IMG/VR virus record: IMGVR_UViG_3300027747_000926 | Coordinates: 1 to 55,448 of that record | Length of the DNA stretch: 55,448 nucleotides | Reading direction: 5' to 3' (one strand) | DNA from: a virus | In this document: positions 27,031 to 35,078 of the stretch, piece by piece | Position numbering within the stretch: position 1 is the first letter of the stretch | Layout of the letters: every line of letters begins with the position of its first letter | Notes under the pieces: generated by a model | Database searches by the model: none | What the model was told of the DNA's origin: nothing | The model's input: the letters and a program-made list of their open reading frames with translations, nothing else | Program-made: the position numbers and the translations under genes

Positions 27031-27987
27031 CTAACGAATTCGACCTTCTACCGTAGCAAGATGTATTTCTGATTCGACGGAAACCATATCAGCATTTGAT
27101 ACTTCTCCACGCCTTGCACGCTGATAAAAATCAGCAATCTCTGCGCGAGTAAAGAATCGTTTTGTCTGCGGTGGAGTGACAACCTTATTGGTGTCAGGTA
27201 CCACTTGTGCGGCCAATGCTTTATTGGTTGTTGTCGTACTTACCTGCTGTTGACTTTTCCATGTTCCAAAGAACCGGGCAACTCTATCGGCGTCTCTAGA
27301 ATTCTCAGCATCTGAGAGAAGGTCTTGGCGGCGCTTACCTGTGAGTGCATCATATTCATCTAGCCATTTGAGGAAGCTTGGATCATCATTAATTGCTACC
27401 CAATCAGGCATCATTTGAGATAAGCGATCATAGAAAACAACTTCTGCATTCTTAGCGGTATCCGTATGGACATCATCTAATCTACGCTTGAGCTGTTCAA
27501 TCTCACTATCTTTTGCTGATACTTGTTCTTGGGCAGAACGCTTGATTACATCCAAGAGATCATCGCCATACTTCTCGCGATCCTCGGCACTAATGAGTGG
27601 TGTACTTGGTGTTGCGGCCTTACTCTTAAAACTCTCAAAATCTTGCGTGAGTCCTTCTAGCTTTTGACGCAGTTCCCGATTTTCAGCAGCGAGTCTTGGC
27701 ACCTCAGCACGATACTTCCCTTCCATTACCTTGTACTTGTGTTCCCAAGGATCTTCCTTAACTTGCTGGTCTGGCAGCTCACTGTTAGGTGGAACTACAG
27801 CATCATCTACTGGTTGATCTTGTAGACCTTCCGGTAGATTTGGAGGATCACTAGGAGCTAGCGCTGGGTCTGGTTGAGGGTCGGCTTGAGGCTCTTCATT
27901 CTTCTGCTCATACAGTTGCTTATGAAGTGCTTCTGCTCGTTCTTCTGCTTCTCTTACTTTTCTTGGAATTGCCAAAATATTCTCCAT
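27031..27987 (-). CDS. Scaffolding protein
   Basis: 318 residues, highly charged. The first half is Pro/Asp/Glu-rich and probably disordered; residues about 95-190 form coiled coil (LAAENRELRQKLEGLTQDFE and DSEIEQLKRRLDDV). The C-terminus has a short basic helix (TRAEIADFYQRARRGEVS), the usual coat-binding element. No catalytic protease residues are evident. Directly before the capsid gene, as in P22- and T7-like phages. The start could also be a nearby downstream codon. Confidence 0.84.
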   Translation of the reverse strand: MENILAIPRKVREAEERAEALHKQLYEQKNEEPQADPQPDPALAPSDPPNLPEGLQDQPVDDAVVPPNSELPDQQVKEDPWEHKYKVMEGKYRAEVPRLAAENRELRQKLEGLTQDFESFKSKAATPSTPLISAEDREKYGDDLLDVIKRSAQEQVSAKDSEIEQLKRRLDDVHTDTAKNAEVVFYDRLSQMMPDWVAINDDPSFLKWLDEYDALTGKRRQDLLSDAENSRDADRVARFFGTWKSQQQVSTTTTNKALAAQVVPDTNKVVTPPQTKRFFTRAEIADFYQRARRGEVSNADMVSVESEIHLATVEGRIR

Positions 27988-28048
27988 GAGCTACATAGAT
28001 GTGCGTAAGCCTTGCGGTAATTGCGCAATCATTTGCAGTCTTCGATTT

Positions 28049-28067
28049 CCCGACTCACCCAGTCGGG
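28049..28067. terminator. Intergenic hairpin
   Basis: Stem CCCGACT/AGTCGGG with loop CACCC in the 99-bp gap before the scaffold gene. Neither side has a clean uridine run. Either a weak terminator/attenuator or a processing signal. A second near-palindrome (TAGTCCTAAGGACTA) overlaps the upstream stop codon. Confidence 0.5.
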
Positions 28068-28086
28068 TTGGGTTTAGTCCTAAGGA

Positions 28087-28317
28087 CTAGAACTTGCGTA
28101 GAGTTTCTCTAGCTTCTGAAGCCTTACTAAGAAACTCTGTAATAGTTTGACTAGCACCTTGATACCAGCGAGTTTGAATCTCGTCTTTGGTATAGGGTTC
28201 GTCATGTTGTATTTGAATTAATGTTTCTTTAAGCCAAAGTTTAATTTGCTCAAAGTCAGCATCACCATCTAATGTGGCTAATGCTTGAATAGTTCTTTTG
28301 GATGGTTGCTCTAGCAC
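28087..28317 (-). CDS. Small helical protein
   Basis: 76 residues with a GTG start at 28317, two bases after the previous stop. MLEQPSKRTIQALATLDGDA, then DFEQIKLWLKETLIQIQHDE and a C-terminal helix ending SKASEARETLRKF. The pattern (EQPSKRT...ALATLDGDxxF) is known to me from phage structural operons without a function. Confidence 0.7.
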   Translation of the reverse strand: MLEQPSKRTIQALATLDGDADFEQIKLWLKETLIQIQHDEPYTKDEIQTRWYQGASQTITEFLSKASEARETLRKF

Positions 28318-28319
28318 GA

Positions 28320-29012
28320 TTAATCGTCTTTAGATTTATTGGCTGCTTTAGTGCGCTGTGACTGTGATCCAACTAATTTTTTAAAGAATGAACCTGCTGG
28401 ACTTTCAGCGTCATCTCGATATTGTCGCATTCCAGTATTGTTCTTTGGAATGTCAATATACTTTTTAGACTCTTTTGCTGGAGCAGATGGCGCCGCTGGA
28501 GCGCGTGCTTTCATGCGATCATCCGAAGCCTTAGGTGAAGTAGTTCCGTCATCAGGTGCATCAAAGTCTCTTGATGAGCTTGCTGTAGATGATGGCTTAG
28601 GTGTGGATTTAGTGTAGCTAGGTTTAGCATCACTCGACTTAGGGCTGGTAGATAAGTTAGGGCCAGCATCAAAGTCTCTGCTTGGGGTTTTAGCTGAGGT
28701 ATCAATATCCATTCCAGCATCGCTATCACGATCTGAGGATACGGTGTCCTTAGTAAACTTAGAGCGTAAATCATTACCCTTGTCATCGATCTGATTCATG
28801 CGGTACTTGACGATCTCATCATCGCCGCTGTACTCACCCATCGTTTCGCCTTTAATGTTTACGTCCCCGCCATCGGCAAATTTCTGCTTAGGCGCATTAT
28901 GAAACAATTCTCTACTAACAATTCCATACTTGATTCCTGATGGGGCGCTATCCGAAGAAGTGGTAGAGTTTTTGGCGTGATTGGCACGCAACCAGTCTGG
29001 TACATATCCCAT
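28320..29012 (-). CDS. Low-complexity acidic structural-region protein
   Basis: 230 residues. A short ordered N-terminus (MGYVPDWLRANHAKN) and FADGGDVNIKGETMGEYSGD are followed by ~120 residues of Ser/Asp/Lys/Pro low complexity with SRDFDA twice and TSPK twice. The FADGG element is shared with other virion proteins of this phage (MADGG in the portal and the next gene), suggesting a common binding motif. Function unknown. Confidence 0.7.
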   Translation of the reverse strand: MGYVPDWLRANHAKNSTTSSDSAPSGIKYGIVSRELFHNAPKQKFADGGDVNIKGETMGEYSGDDEIVKYRMNQIDDKGNDLRSKFTKDTVSSDRDSDAGMDIDTSAKTPSRDFDAGPNLSTSPKSSDAKPSYTKSTPKPSSTASSSRDFDAPDDGTTSPKASDDRMKARAPAAPSAPAKESKKYIDIPKNNTGMRQYRDDAESPAGSFFKKLVGSQSQRTKAANKSKDD

Positions 29013-29014
29013 TT

Positions 29015-29281
29015 TTATTTCCCGTAATCTTGCATTGATCTACGTCCGCCAGTGCAATATCCGCCATCAGCCATCTTTTTTGACTCTTTATTTGCATATG
29101 CATTGGCAGTCATTTTTCCTGATTTGATAGCGTTGGCATTCTTTTTAGCTTCTTTTGAGTCTTCGCCCTCAGACTTTTCACCAGCGATGTACTGAGCTTT
29201 GCTTATTTTCCCAGACTTAAGACCTTTTGCCTCAGCCATTTCTTCTGCTTTATCGTCTTTACCACCGAACATTTTTGCCAT
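29015..29281 (-). CDS. Small basic structural-region protein
   Basis: 88 residues, very Lys/Ala/Glu-rich (MAKMFGGKDDKAEEMAEAKG), with KMADGGYCTGGRRSM near the C-terminus. AGGAAAACAAATG start signal. The MADGG motif recurs in the portal C-terminus immediately upstream. Possibly a head or DNA-packaging accessory protein; not identified. Confidence 0.72.
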   Translation of the reverse strand: MAKMFGGKDDKAEEMAEAKGLKSGKISKAQYIAGEKSEGEDSKEAKKNANAIKSGKMTANAYANKESKKMADGGYCTGGRRSMQDYGK

Positions 29282-29289
29282 TTGTTTTC

Positions 29290-31410
29290 CTATAGAGCGT
29301 CATACGCCATGAGTTCATCTTGTAATGCCTGTGTATACGGCCCAATTGGTCCGCCATCAGCCATCTTGATTGGTTGCATCGTGTTTGCTGCTTGCCCACC
29401 AGCGGGTTCACCCGAGGGTAATTGGGCTTGTGGTGCTGGAGGTTGCGGCGCTTGTGACATCGCTTGCTGTGGTTGGGCTTGCTGTGATAATTGCTCTACC
29501 ATTTGCTGTGCTAAGGCTTGTGCCTTTGATTGAATTTGCATTTGCTGAAGGCTATCATCCGATGGGACAATTTTTTCAGTATCCATTTGCAGACCCCTGG
29601 CTACCTCACGCAAGATGTATGCGCGCCCCTCTGTTCCAACAATCTGAGAATCAAGAGGATTGGCAGTAGCTATAAGGAATTCATTACGGCGTAACTGGAG
29701 AGCTTCTTTTTGAATTAAGCCGATTGCGCCTTTGGCAACCACTTTGAAATCACCCTTAATGTAAGGGTCATCGTCGTACATCATATTGTGCAGATATAGT
29801 CTCTGTACAATACCAGATACTATTTTATCAATGTTTGCTACTCCTTGCTTGATACCCTTACTGGCATTGTCCATAAGCATAGATAAACCACTTGCAGTGC
29901 GTCCAGCTCCGCTTACAGCACTACTACCGTATACATAATTAGGTATACCAGTAATCTCATCAGCCTGTTTTGCAAACTGTGCATAGACACCCATCAAGAC
30001 ATCGGCATTCATATTGGGCTGGAAGAAGCGAACAGCAGGTTGTCCACCACCAGTACGATCAGTAGTGACTTGCCAAATCTTCCAAGGATAGATCTGAGTT
30101 AAGTCTTCACCATCAGGCAATCGGTCTACTGTGACTTCGACCTGTGGACCTGAAGCAATACCCATGTTGTTAGCTAATGACCGAGCCGCTGCGTTACACA
30201 TTGTTTGTGAATCACGCATAACCTCAGGCAAGGCTACACCCCAAAAACTATGGGGAACTTCTTCCCAGCTACTAATATTATATGGACGAGCGCCCAATGG
30301 ATCAGGGTTAATAATGCAACGGAATAAGACATTGGCTGTCATCCAAGCTGTGACCTCATACTCCTGGTCTTCCTGAATCATTTTGTCTTTCATGCCCCAC
30401 TGCAATAACCACTCACCACGCACAGAACCCCAGAACTCAATAGCTTCAATCAGGTCATTATGCAAAGGCCCACGGAAGGGCTTTCCCTCAAGCACACGGC
30501 GCTCATTGTCACCTTGCTGGAATGATGTATACCCTGTCTTTCCATAGCGTTCTAAGAGCGTTTCAACGGCTTCATCATCGGTGCCTTCAATTCCCTTCAT
30601 AGAAGACAATGCTTCACGGGTGAACTTATGGCGCTGGATTAAGAAGCCATCATTTACATCAACCGAAGAAGGGGCTGGGAAAATATCATAAGGAGATACG
30701 CGCTCTACCTCACGAACAAACTCTGTGACTACAATAGGCTCAAAGTTAGGACCCCATTGCAAAGCTTTGCGACGCTTAACTACTGGACCCTTAATGATTG
30801 CCGTTGGAAATGTAACGAAATCAGTAATGTAATTCTTGAGTTCTTCAGTAAACTTTCCTTGATTAAGTTGGTCTTGAATCTTATCTGCCATACGACGAGC
30901 GGCATCGACTGATTCTTGTTGCAACTTTTTCATGATTGCTTCATGAACTTCTTCCATGCGGGCGCGAAATGCCTCAGGATGGAGCTGTTGTCCCTGGGAG
31001 ATATACTCCATTGCCTCTTGTTTAACTAGGTCAATGATTGCCATCTTCATCTCAGCTGGTAATACTGGGCTACTAGCTGGGTCTAATTCAAAGACACGCT
31101 CTTGTTGACTGAGCATCACGTCTTTAATCCACGCTTCAGCTGCCCTACACTTCACATCAGTCACCATCATGAAGATGTCAGAGCCACCAGTCTTAGTAAT
31201 CTCAGACATTTTATCGGGGTCATATTCCCCACGGCGCTGGCGTTCACACTTTAATAAACGCTCAGTGATCTGATTCTTAGCAGTTCTAGCCTGATCCCAA
31301 CACTTTTTTACATAGGCCGATAGGTTTGTCTCAAGCAATAGGTTCTCTTGACCATTACTATCCTCTTTAACGTCTACTTCTACTGCGGGTTTTTTATACG
31401 TATAACTCAT
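29290..31410 (-). CDS. Portal protein
   Basis: 706 residues from ATG 31410 (TAATG with the terminase stop); 709 from 31419. Features of large podovirus portals: an N-terminal helical head (TARTAKNQITERLLKCERQR region), SPYDIFPAPSSVDVNDGFLI, an APxxxxxxQG-like core (GIPNYVYGSSAVSGAGRTAS), and a C-terminal Gln-rich barrel region (QALAQQMVEQLSQQAQPQQA). Would form the dodecameric DNA channel at one capsid vertex. Ends with a Pro/Gln tail and a MADGG motif. Confidence 0.9.
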   Translation of the reverse strand: MSYTYKKPAVEVDVKEDSNGQENLLLETNLSAYVKKCWDQARTAKNQITERLLKCERQRRGEYDPDKMSEITKTGGSDIFMMVTDVKCRAAEAWIKDVMLSQQERVFELDPASSPVLPAEMKMAIIDLVKQEAMEYISQGQQLHPEAFRARMEEVHEAIMKKLQQESVDAARRMADKIQDQLNQGKFTEELKNYITDFVTFPTAIIKGPVVKRRKALQWGPNFEPIVVTEFVREVERVSPYDIFPAPSSVDVNDGFLIQRHKFTREALSSMKGIEGTDDEAVETLLERYGKTGYTSFQQGDNERRVLEGKPFRGPLHNDLIEAIEFWGSVRGEWLLQWGMKDKMIQEDQEYEVTAWMTANVLFRCIINPDPLGARPYNISSWEEVPHSFWGVALPEVMRDSQTMCNAAARSLANNMGIASGPQVEVTVDRLPDGEDLTQIYPWKIWQVTTDRTGGGQPAVRFFQPNMNADVLMGVYAQFAKQADEITGIPNYVYGSSAVSGAGRTASGLSMLMDNASKGIKQGVANIDKIVSGIVQRLYLHNMMYDDDPYIKGDFKVVAKGAIGLIQKEALQLRRNEFLIATANPLDSQIVGTEGRAYILREVARGLQMDTEKIVPSDDSLQQMQIQSKAQALAQQMVEQLSQQAQPQQAMSQAPQPPAPQAQLPSGEPAGGQAANTMQPIKMADGGPIGPYTQALQDELMAYDAL

Positions 31411-32837
31411 TAAGTCCATCCATTCGCGGATTTTTTAACCAATTGCCTAGCCCTTGGAGGGGTTAAGCCGCTTCTGACCCGTAAGCATGCGTACTGCAAA
31501 GCATCTTGAATATGTGACGACATGTCTTTAACGGGTCTGTCTTTAAATCTTGCAGCGCCTGCTACTTTTAAACGCTCATATTTATATCTGCCAGAGAAGC
31601 CTTTTCTCAGGTTGGTGCATCGTGGGTTTAATGCAAATGCAGGGTCGCCGTCTGCCAACTTAGTCAGAAAGAAGGCTACCGATTCTCTACGTGGAATAAA
31701 GTCATTGGTTGGCGCTGGTTCTGTGGTGATTCCAGCTTCCAATAATTCTTGAAGACAGGTTCTTTCATCAGTTTGCGCCCTAATGTTTCCAGCTGGGTCG
31801 CCTGCTGAATACCATGTAAATCCACTGTACTTGTTTACTAGATGTGGCTTAACCATCTCATTAGTAAACTGTCTAATACCCATATCTTCAGAAATAATTT
31901 CATCAAGAATGATGATCTTGCCCCTGGCGGTAACCTGAAGGATTACACATGCTGGGGTTAATCCAAAGTCCCAGCCCAATACAATCGGTAGACCACGCTC
32001 TGCTTCCACATTCTTTGGAAGACAGTGAACTTTGTCGTTGTACTCTGGATAAACAGGCTTACCTGTGGAGGTTGACCCGTAATTTCCTAGAAGGAAGACG
32101 TTAATCCAGTCATCCGTCTTGGACGCTAACTGACGTAAGTAGTAATTGTGTCCGTCAGGCAGATTAATAATGTTCTCTGCGTCAGGATTGGGTTTATATT
32201 CCTCGCCTTCGCGATATAAGCCACCCGGCTGGCGGAAAAACAACCAGTCCTCAGGCTTTTCTTCCTCGGCTACCTTGTAATACCAGTGATCATCATCGGG
32301 AGGATTGGTGTCAAGGATGATCCCAGACCAGCTAGGGCCACCTTGCAGCTTGGAAGGGTAGCGACCGACACGCTGAGTAACCATATCGAATATTTCTTTA
32401 GGGATTTCAGATGCTTCATTAATCCATGCTCCAGTAAGTTCCAAAGATCTCAATTTCCCCGTTTCAGTGGGTCGATCGAGCGCCATAAATAACACTTCTA
32501 ATTCCATTCCAGTACCATCGCCAATGTCATTGATCTTCATCGTGGAAGTAATGGGCGTATCCCACTTAATCGGGGCTACGTTAGATGGAAACCAAGTTTC
32601 CCAAGTCTTAATCGTGGTCGATTTCAACTCAGGATAGGTATTACGAATGATCAGCCAGCGGCTTTTACGTATGCCATCGTTAGCTGGTCTTTGTCTTAGC
32701 GCCCTACCAACGATTTCTACACAGCAAGAGGAGGATTTTCCAGAGCCAACAGGCCCCATTAGTCCTCTAACGAAGTTATCAGCGATATGAAACTCTCTTG
32801 CGACTGGTCCAGGTGGTGAGTATTTGACTAATTCCAC
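31410..32837 (-). CDS. terL: Terminase large subunit
   Basis: 475 residues. ATPase Walker A is GPVGSGKS (28-35); Walker B is likely in LELTGAWINEASEI (132-145) with the catalytic Glu next to it. The nuclease domain starts near VLGWDFGLTPACVIL, with the first metal-binding Asp in WDFG. It packages DNA by ATP hydrolysis at the portal and cuts concatemers. Directly follows the small-subunit-like gene and precedes portal. Confidence 0.93.
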   Translation of the reverse strand: MELVKYSPPGPVAREFHIADNFVRGLMGPVGSGKSSSCCVEIVGRALRQRPANDGIRKSRWLIIRNTYPELKSTTIKTWETWFPSNVAPIKWDTPITSTMKINDIGDGTGMELEVLFMALDRPTETGKLRSLELTGAWINEASEIPKEIFDMVTQRVGRYPSKLQGGPSWSGIILDTNPPDDDHWYYKVAEEEKPEDWLFFRQPGGLYREGEEYKPNPDAENIINLPDGHNYYLRQLASKTDDWINVFLLGNYGSTSTGKPVYPEYNDKVHCLPKNVEAERGLPIVLGWDFGLTPACVILQVTARGKIIILDEIISEDMGIRQFTNEMVKPHLVNKYSGFTWYSAGDPAGNIRAQTDERTCLQELLEAGITTEPAPTNDFIPRRESVAFFLTKLADGDPAFALNPRCTNLRKGFSGRYKYERLKVAGAARFKDRPVKDMSSHIQDALQYACLRVRSGLTPPRARQLVKKSANGWT

Positions 32838-32842
32838 GGGAT

Positions 32843-33076
32843 TTACTTCTTACCTAGGTCAAGTTGGAAGGTAATTGGCTGAGAATCTACTTCCATACGT
32901 ACATCGGATAGGTCAGGAAGGATCTTGCGGAGCAAAATTTCAATTGCTCGTACCTGAGTTGGGGTCAAATCTACTGCGCCATTGGCATGTCCAGTCAATC
33001 GGTTGATCAACTGAGCTGCTTGAATCTTTTTACGGGTGTCTTCGTCGTGGCGAATCTTCTTAATTCGTGCGGCCAT
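32843..33076 (-). CDS. Small terminase-like protein
   Basis: 77 residues, helical. MAARIKKIRHDEDTRKKIQA then LTPTQVRAIEILLRKILPDL resembles the compact DNA-binding part of small terminase-type proteins common before podovirus TerL genes. AGAGGAACACAATG start signal. Overlaps the previous gene by 17 bases and lies five bases before TerL. Assigned by sequence type and order. Confidence 0.75.
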   Translation of the reverse strand: MAARIKKIRHDEDTRKKIQAAQLINRLTGHANGAVDLTPTQVRAIEILLRKILPDLSDVRMEVDSQPITFQLDLGKK

Positions 33077-33326
33077 TGTGTTCCTCTGCTTTATCGAACG
33101 CCTGCAAGATGGCTTTTGCCAATCTCATGCAGTCATCATGGGTTTTGAAATCGTTTAGATTGATTTCGGATTCAAAGTAATGCGGTTCTCCGTGGATATG
33201 GATTGCTCCCGTTAACAGCATGAGCTGAGGTGCGATCTGTTTAGATAAACCTTCTGGGTAAACCACAGAAATTCCACGTAATGATTCAAATTGATTTAAA
33301 AACTTCTCTAGTTCTTTGCCTGTCAT
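33060..33326 (-). CDS. Hypothetical protein downstream of the tRNA
   Basis: 88 residues: MTGKELEKFLNQFESLRGIS, then HIHGEPHYFESEINLNDFKT and a C-terminal helix. Small alpha/beta domain with several His. Starts 13 bases after the tRNA 3' end, so the mRNA 5' end may be created by tRNA processing. Function not recognised. Confidence 0.68.
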   Translation of the reverse strand: MTGKELEKFLNQFESLRGISVVYPEGLSKQIAPQLMLLTGAIHIHGEPHYFESEINLNDFKTHDDCMRLAKAILQAFDKAEEHNGRTN

Positions 33327-33339
33327 AGCTTTTCTTAGT

Positions 33340-33414
33340 TGGTTGCGGGGGGTGGGGTCGAACCACCGACATCTGGGTTATGAGTCCAGCGCTCTTCCAC
33401 TGAGCTACCCCGCG
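33340..33414 (-). tRNA. tRNA-Met (CAT) with C1.A72 acceptor mismatch
   Basis: 75 nt cloverleaf with encoded CCA. Acceptor CGCGGGG pairs with CCCCGCA except C1.A72. D-stem GCTC/GAGC, anticodon arm CTGGA-CTCATAA-CCCAG (CAT at 34-36, A.C at the last stem pair), T-arm GGTGG-TTCGACC-CCACC, discriminator A73. The acceptor equals bacterial tRNA-fMet, but the 11-24 pair and the TTCGA T-loop are elongator-like. It could serve as initiator-like, elongator Met or, if lysidine-modified, Ile(AUA). It lies four bases after the DUF6321-like stop, so it must be excised from the operon transcript. Confidence 0.93.
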
Positions 33415-33418
33415 ATTG

Positions 33419-33673
33419 TTAACATTTCCAGCGTTTTAGTGCAGCTGCTTTACGAGTTGGTTTACCGTTCTCATCTTTCATGGGGCCGGGCATGCCACCC
33501 ATCCGAGCGCAGAATGAATCCCGCCTTGGACCACCCTCAGGTTGTGGTGCTTTTAGGTTAGATCCAGTAGCGGCGTTGTATTTCGCTCGACCCTTGGCGG
33601 TAAGCCCAGCACCCTTGGATACGGGAAGCTTCTCGCCACGACCTACAGATAGGTTTACTTTTTTAGTTGCCAT
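33419..33673 (-). CDS. DUF6321-like small protein
   Basis: 84 residues: VNLSVGRGEKLPVSKGAGLT, then NLKAPQPEGGPRRDSFCARM and a C-terminal TRKAAALKRWKC. This highly conserved phage protein type is one I associate with DUF6321, from memory. Basic, two cysteines, no known role. First gene of the leftward packaging/structural operon, with AAAGAGAG before the ATG; just upstream is the repeat-rich control region. Confidence 0.82.
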   Translation of the reverse strand: MATKKVNLSVGRGEKLPVSKGAGLTAKGRAKYNAATGSNLKAPQPEGGPRRDSFCARMGGMPGPMKDENGKPTRKAAALKRWKC

Positions 33674-33696
33674 GATCTCTCTTTGTTATCAGCAGA

Positions 33697-33778
33697 TTGG
33701 TTGACAATATGTAGGGTAATCTGCACTTTGGTTGACAGTTTTGTACAGAATGAGAAACAAACTGCACTTTGGTTGACA
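33697..33778 (+). repeat. Three direct repeats with TTGGTTGACA
   Basis: CTGCACTTTGGTTGACA occurs exactly at 33721-33737 and 33762-33778 (41 bp apart), and the shared core TTGGTTGACA also at 33697-33706. Although TTGACA matches a sigma-70 -35 box, none has a good -10 at normal spacing, so regulator or initiator binding sites are more likely than simple promoters. Confidence 0.8.
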
Positions 33779-33922
33779 TGGCTTATAAATAAGTCATTAA
33801 GTAGATAATGAGTTATTAATGAATCATTCTTAAGCTGTTAACATACTTTTTTACGATTAACATACAGCGTGTTATAGGAATGTTATGTAGGTTTATCCTT
33901 TTTACATAACCTTACAAAATAC

Positions 33923-33990
33923 CCCGATCGGGAATATTTTTATACATTTGCCTACTTTTTCATCAAAATTGCCCGTTCGGGAAACTTTTT
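33923..33990. terminator. Tandem GC hairpins with flanking T runs
   Basis: CCCGATCGGG (33923-33932) and CCCGTTCGGG (33972-33981) lie 49 bp apart. On the plus strand they are followed by AATATTTTT and AAACTTTTTT; on the minus strand by GTATTTTG and CAATTTTG. The stems are short, so efficiency is uncertain, but the paired arrangement suggests bidirectional insulation of the two arms. Confidence 0.5.
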
Positions 33991-34128
33991 TATTTACTTT
34001 GTTATCGTCGCCAAATTTACTTGGCTAGTGTCAGCTGACCTTTTGCCCAATCGCCCGGCAACTCAATAGTTATATGGCGCAATCATGCAAACATGAGACA
34101 TCGTTGTCCGAAATTTGTATATCTTTTT

Positions 34129-34175
34129 CAACCTATAAGTAACAAATTTGTTAACAATCTAATACCTATAGGTTG
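34129..34175. promoter_or_regulatory. Nested inverted repeat
   Basis: CAACCTATA (34129-34137) and TATAGGTTG (34167-34175) form perfect 9-bp arms. Between them TAACAAATTTGTTA (34140-34153) is a perfect 14-bp palindrome. Nested symmetric sites in AT-rich DNA fit an operator or an origin-binding site. Confidence 0.65.
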
Positions 34176-34231
34176 TAAAACTTTACAAAAAAATATTTTC
34201 ACTTTACAAACACACCCCCATAGGGGAAAAA

Positions 34232-34402
34232 TTATTGGTCCAGCGTAGTACTAGCCAATACAACCTGCGGCGAAGTTTGCTCAACGATCTTTAAAGTGAG
34301 CTTACTAGGAGCCGCACCACTCAAAGTTAAGCGTCTCTCTAGCAAAGTAATACGCGCTTCTAATGTAGCGATACGTATCAATAGCGATTCGTTATTAGTC
34401 AT
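34232..34402 (-). CDS. Possible small coiled-coil protein
   Basis: 56 residues: MTNNESLLIRIATLEARITL then LERRLTLSGAAPSKL. Residues about 5-27 have a heptad pattern of Leu/Ile, giving a short coiled coil. No clear SD precedes the ATG, which lowers confidence. A rightward ORF on the other strand here looks less protein-like. If real, it is an oligomerising microprotein beside the control region. Confidence 0.42.
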   Translation of the reverse strand: MTNNESLLIRIATLEARITLLERRLTLSGAAPSKLTLKIVEQTSPQVVLASTTLDQ

Positions 34403-34759
34403 ATATGAATGTGATGAGTTAGGTAAAAAAATTAGATTGAAGACCCGTGTGTGTGAAGGTAATACAGTGGAGCCTCAACCCCCCAGTGTTGCACTTCGTG
34501 GTCCCGTGCCACCCCTGTTAACTATCAGGGTTCTAACCACTAAAGACAGTTCAACTGATCGGTAATCCGTAGCTCAACCCTGTATCTATTAGGTCAGAAG
34601 GCTATCTGTGACTAGCTTGTGACTTTCCTTCGATAACTTCTCCCTCAGTTTGGGTATCAGCGTGTCCCTCTTTTCTTCCTACGGAAGGGGACAGCGCTTA
34701 TGTGGTGTTGATCAACTCTTTCATTTCATTGACTTTTTTCCCACTGACTAGGAGCAAAC
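34403..34759 (+). promoter_or_regulatory. Long leader of the rightward early genes
   Basis: 357 bases without a convincing gene. The segment 34460-34530 is C-rich with several short complementary stretches (CACTTCGTG, GTGCCAC) and likely folds. TATCAG occurs at 34523-34528 and 34655-34660. It ends with the bulged hairpin at 34663-34693 and a pyrimidine run before AGGAG and the first ATG. A regulated 5' untranslated region is the best reading. Confidence 0.5.
34663..34693 (+). promoter_or_regulatory. Leader hairpin 1 (5' pyrimidine bulge)
   Basis: Outer stem TGTCCC/GGGACA, unpaired TCTTTT on the 5' side, inner stem CTTCC/GGAAG, loop TAC. Same architecture as hairpins at 34996-35025, 37941-37970 and 45519-45542. 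It lies 66 bases before the ATG at 34760. Confidence 0.65.
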
Positions 34760-34900
34760 ATGCCTACTTATCAAGAGTATCTATATCACGCAGCTAAACA
34801 GGGTTTTCAACCTTGGTCTGAACCTACCTTCAATGCATTACTTAAAGCTCGGTTTAACCCGATTACTTCTGAATACATCAGAGGAGGTAAACATGCTTGA
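34760..34900 (+). CDS. Early microprotein
   Basis: 46 residues, MPTYQEYLYHAAKQGFQPWS then FNALLKARFNPITSEYIRGG. AGGAGCAAAC gives a good SD. Aromatic-rich helical peptide; not recognised. Its stop overlaps the start of the next microprotein, so both are co-translated. Confidence 0.68.
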   Translation: MPTYQEYLYHAAKQGFQPWSEPTFNALLKARFNPITSEYIRGGKHA

Positions 34901-34976
34901 GCTTATCTCTCACGTATTCATCGTTGTATCTGCTGTAACTGCTGTTGTTGCTTTGTATCTCTCTAAGGATTTCTAA
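34893..34976 (+). CDS. 27-residue membrane microprotein
   Basis: Starts with a strong SD (GAGGAGGTAAACATG) inside the end of the previous gene. Residues 8-23 (VFIVVSAVTAVVALYL) are one continuous membrane segment flanked by His and Lys/Asp. Tiny single-pass membrane peptides in early phage regions often modulate host membrane enzymes or exclude superinfection; no specific role can be assigned. Confidence 0.66.
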   Translation: MLELISHVFIVVSAVTAVVALYLSKDF

Positions 34977-34995
34977 GTCCTTTAACCAACGGTTA

Positions 34996-35025
34996 TTTCC
35001 CTCTCTCCTTCTACGAAGGGGGAAA
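34996..35025 (+). promoter_or_regulatory. Leader hairpin 2 (5' pyrimidine bulge)
   Basis: Outer stem TTTCCC/GGGAAA, 5' bulge TCTCT, inner stem CCTTC/GAAGG, loop TAC, followed by a pyrimidine tract (CAACCTCTTCTTTCTTTTTT) and then the SD of the gene at 35079. Could be a leaky terminator or a translational control hairpin. Confidence 0.65.
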
Positions 35026-35078
35026 CAACCTCTTCTTTCTTTTTTAACTACGTCTTACCTTTTACTAGGAGAATTACT

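Larger units (their letters stand above)
33674..34231. promoter_or_regulatory. Repeat-rich AT-rich control region, possible origin
   Basis: No gene is visible in these 558 bases, which separate the leftward structural operon from the rightward early genes. They hold three TTGGTTGACA repeats, direct TTAACATAC repeats (33838-33846, 33857-33865), an inverted repeat GTTATGTA/TACATAAC (33882-33889, 33903-33910), two tandem GC hairpins, and a palindrome nested in an inverted repeat at 34129-34175. TTTACA (34182-34187), 17 bases, TACAAA (34205-34210) is a possible rightward promoter. Origin function is inference. Confidence 0.6.

Noticed and set aside
29282-29669. Two rightward ORFs inside the portal gene
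   Set aside because: Their composition (Cys/Ala/Gly-rich or low complexity) reflects the complement of the Gln/Pro-rich portal tail.
33316-33561. Rightward ORF across the tRNA
   Set aside because: It reads the complement of a clear tRNA and of the DUF6321-like gene, with no start signal.
33697-33778. TTGACA repeats as three sigma-70 promoters
   Set aside because: None has an acceptable -10 hexamer at 16-18 bases on the plus strand, so they are listed as repeats rather than promoters.
34296-34565. Rightward 89-residue ORF in the leader
   Set aside because: No SD, odd composition and overlap with a more protein-like leftward 56-residue frame; treated as chance.
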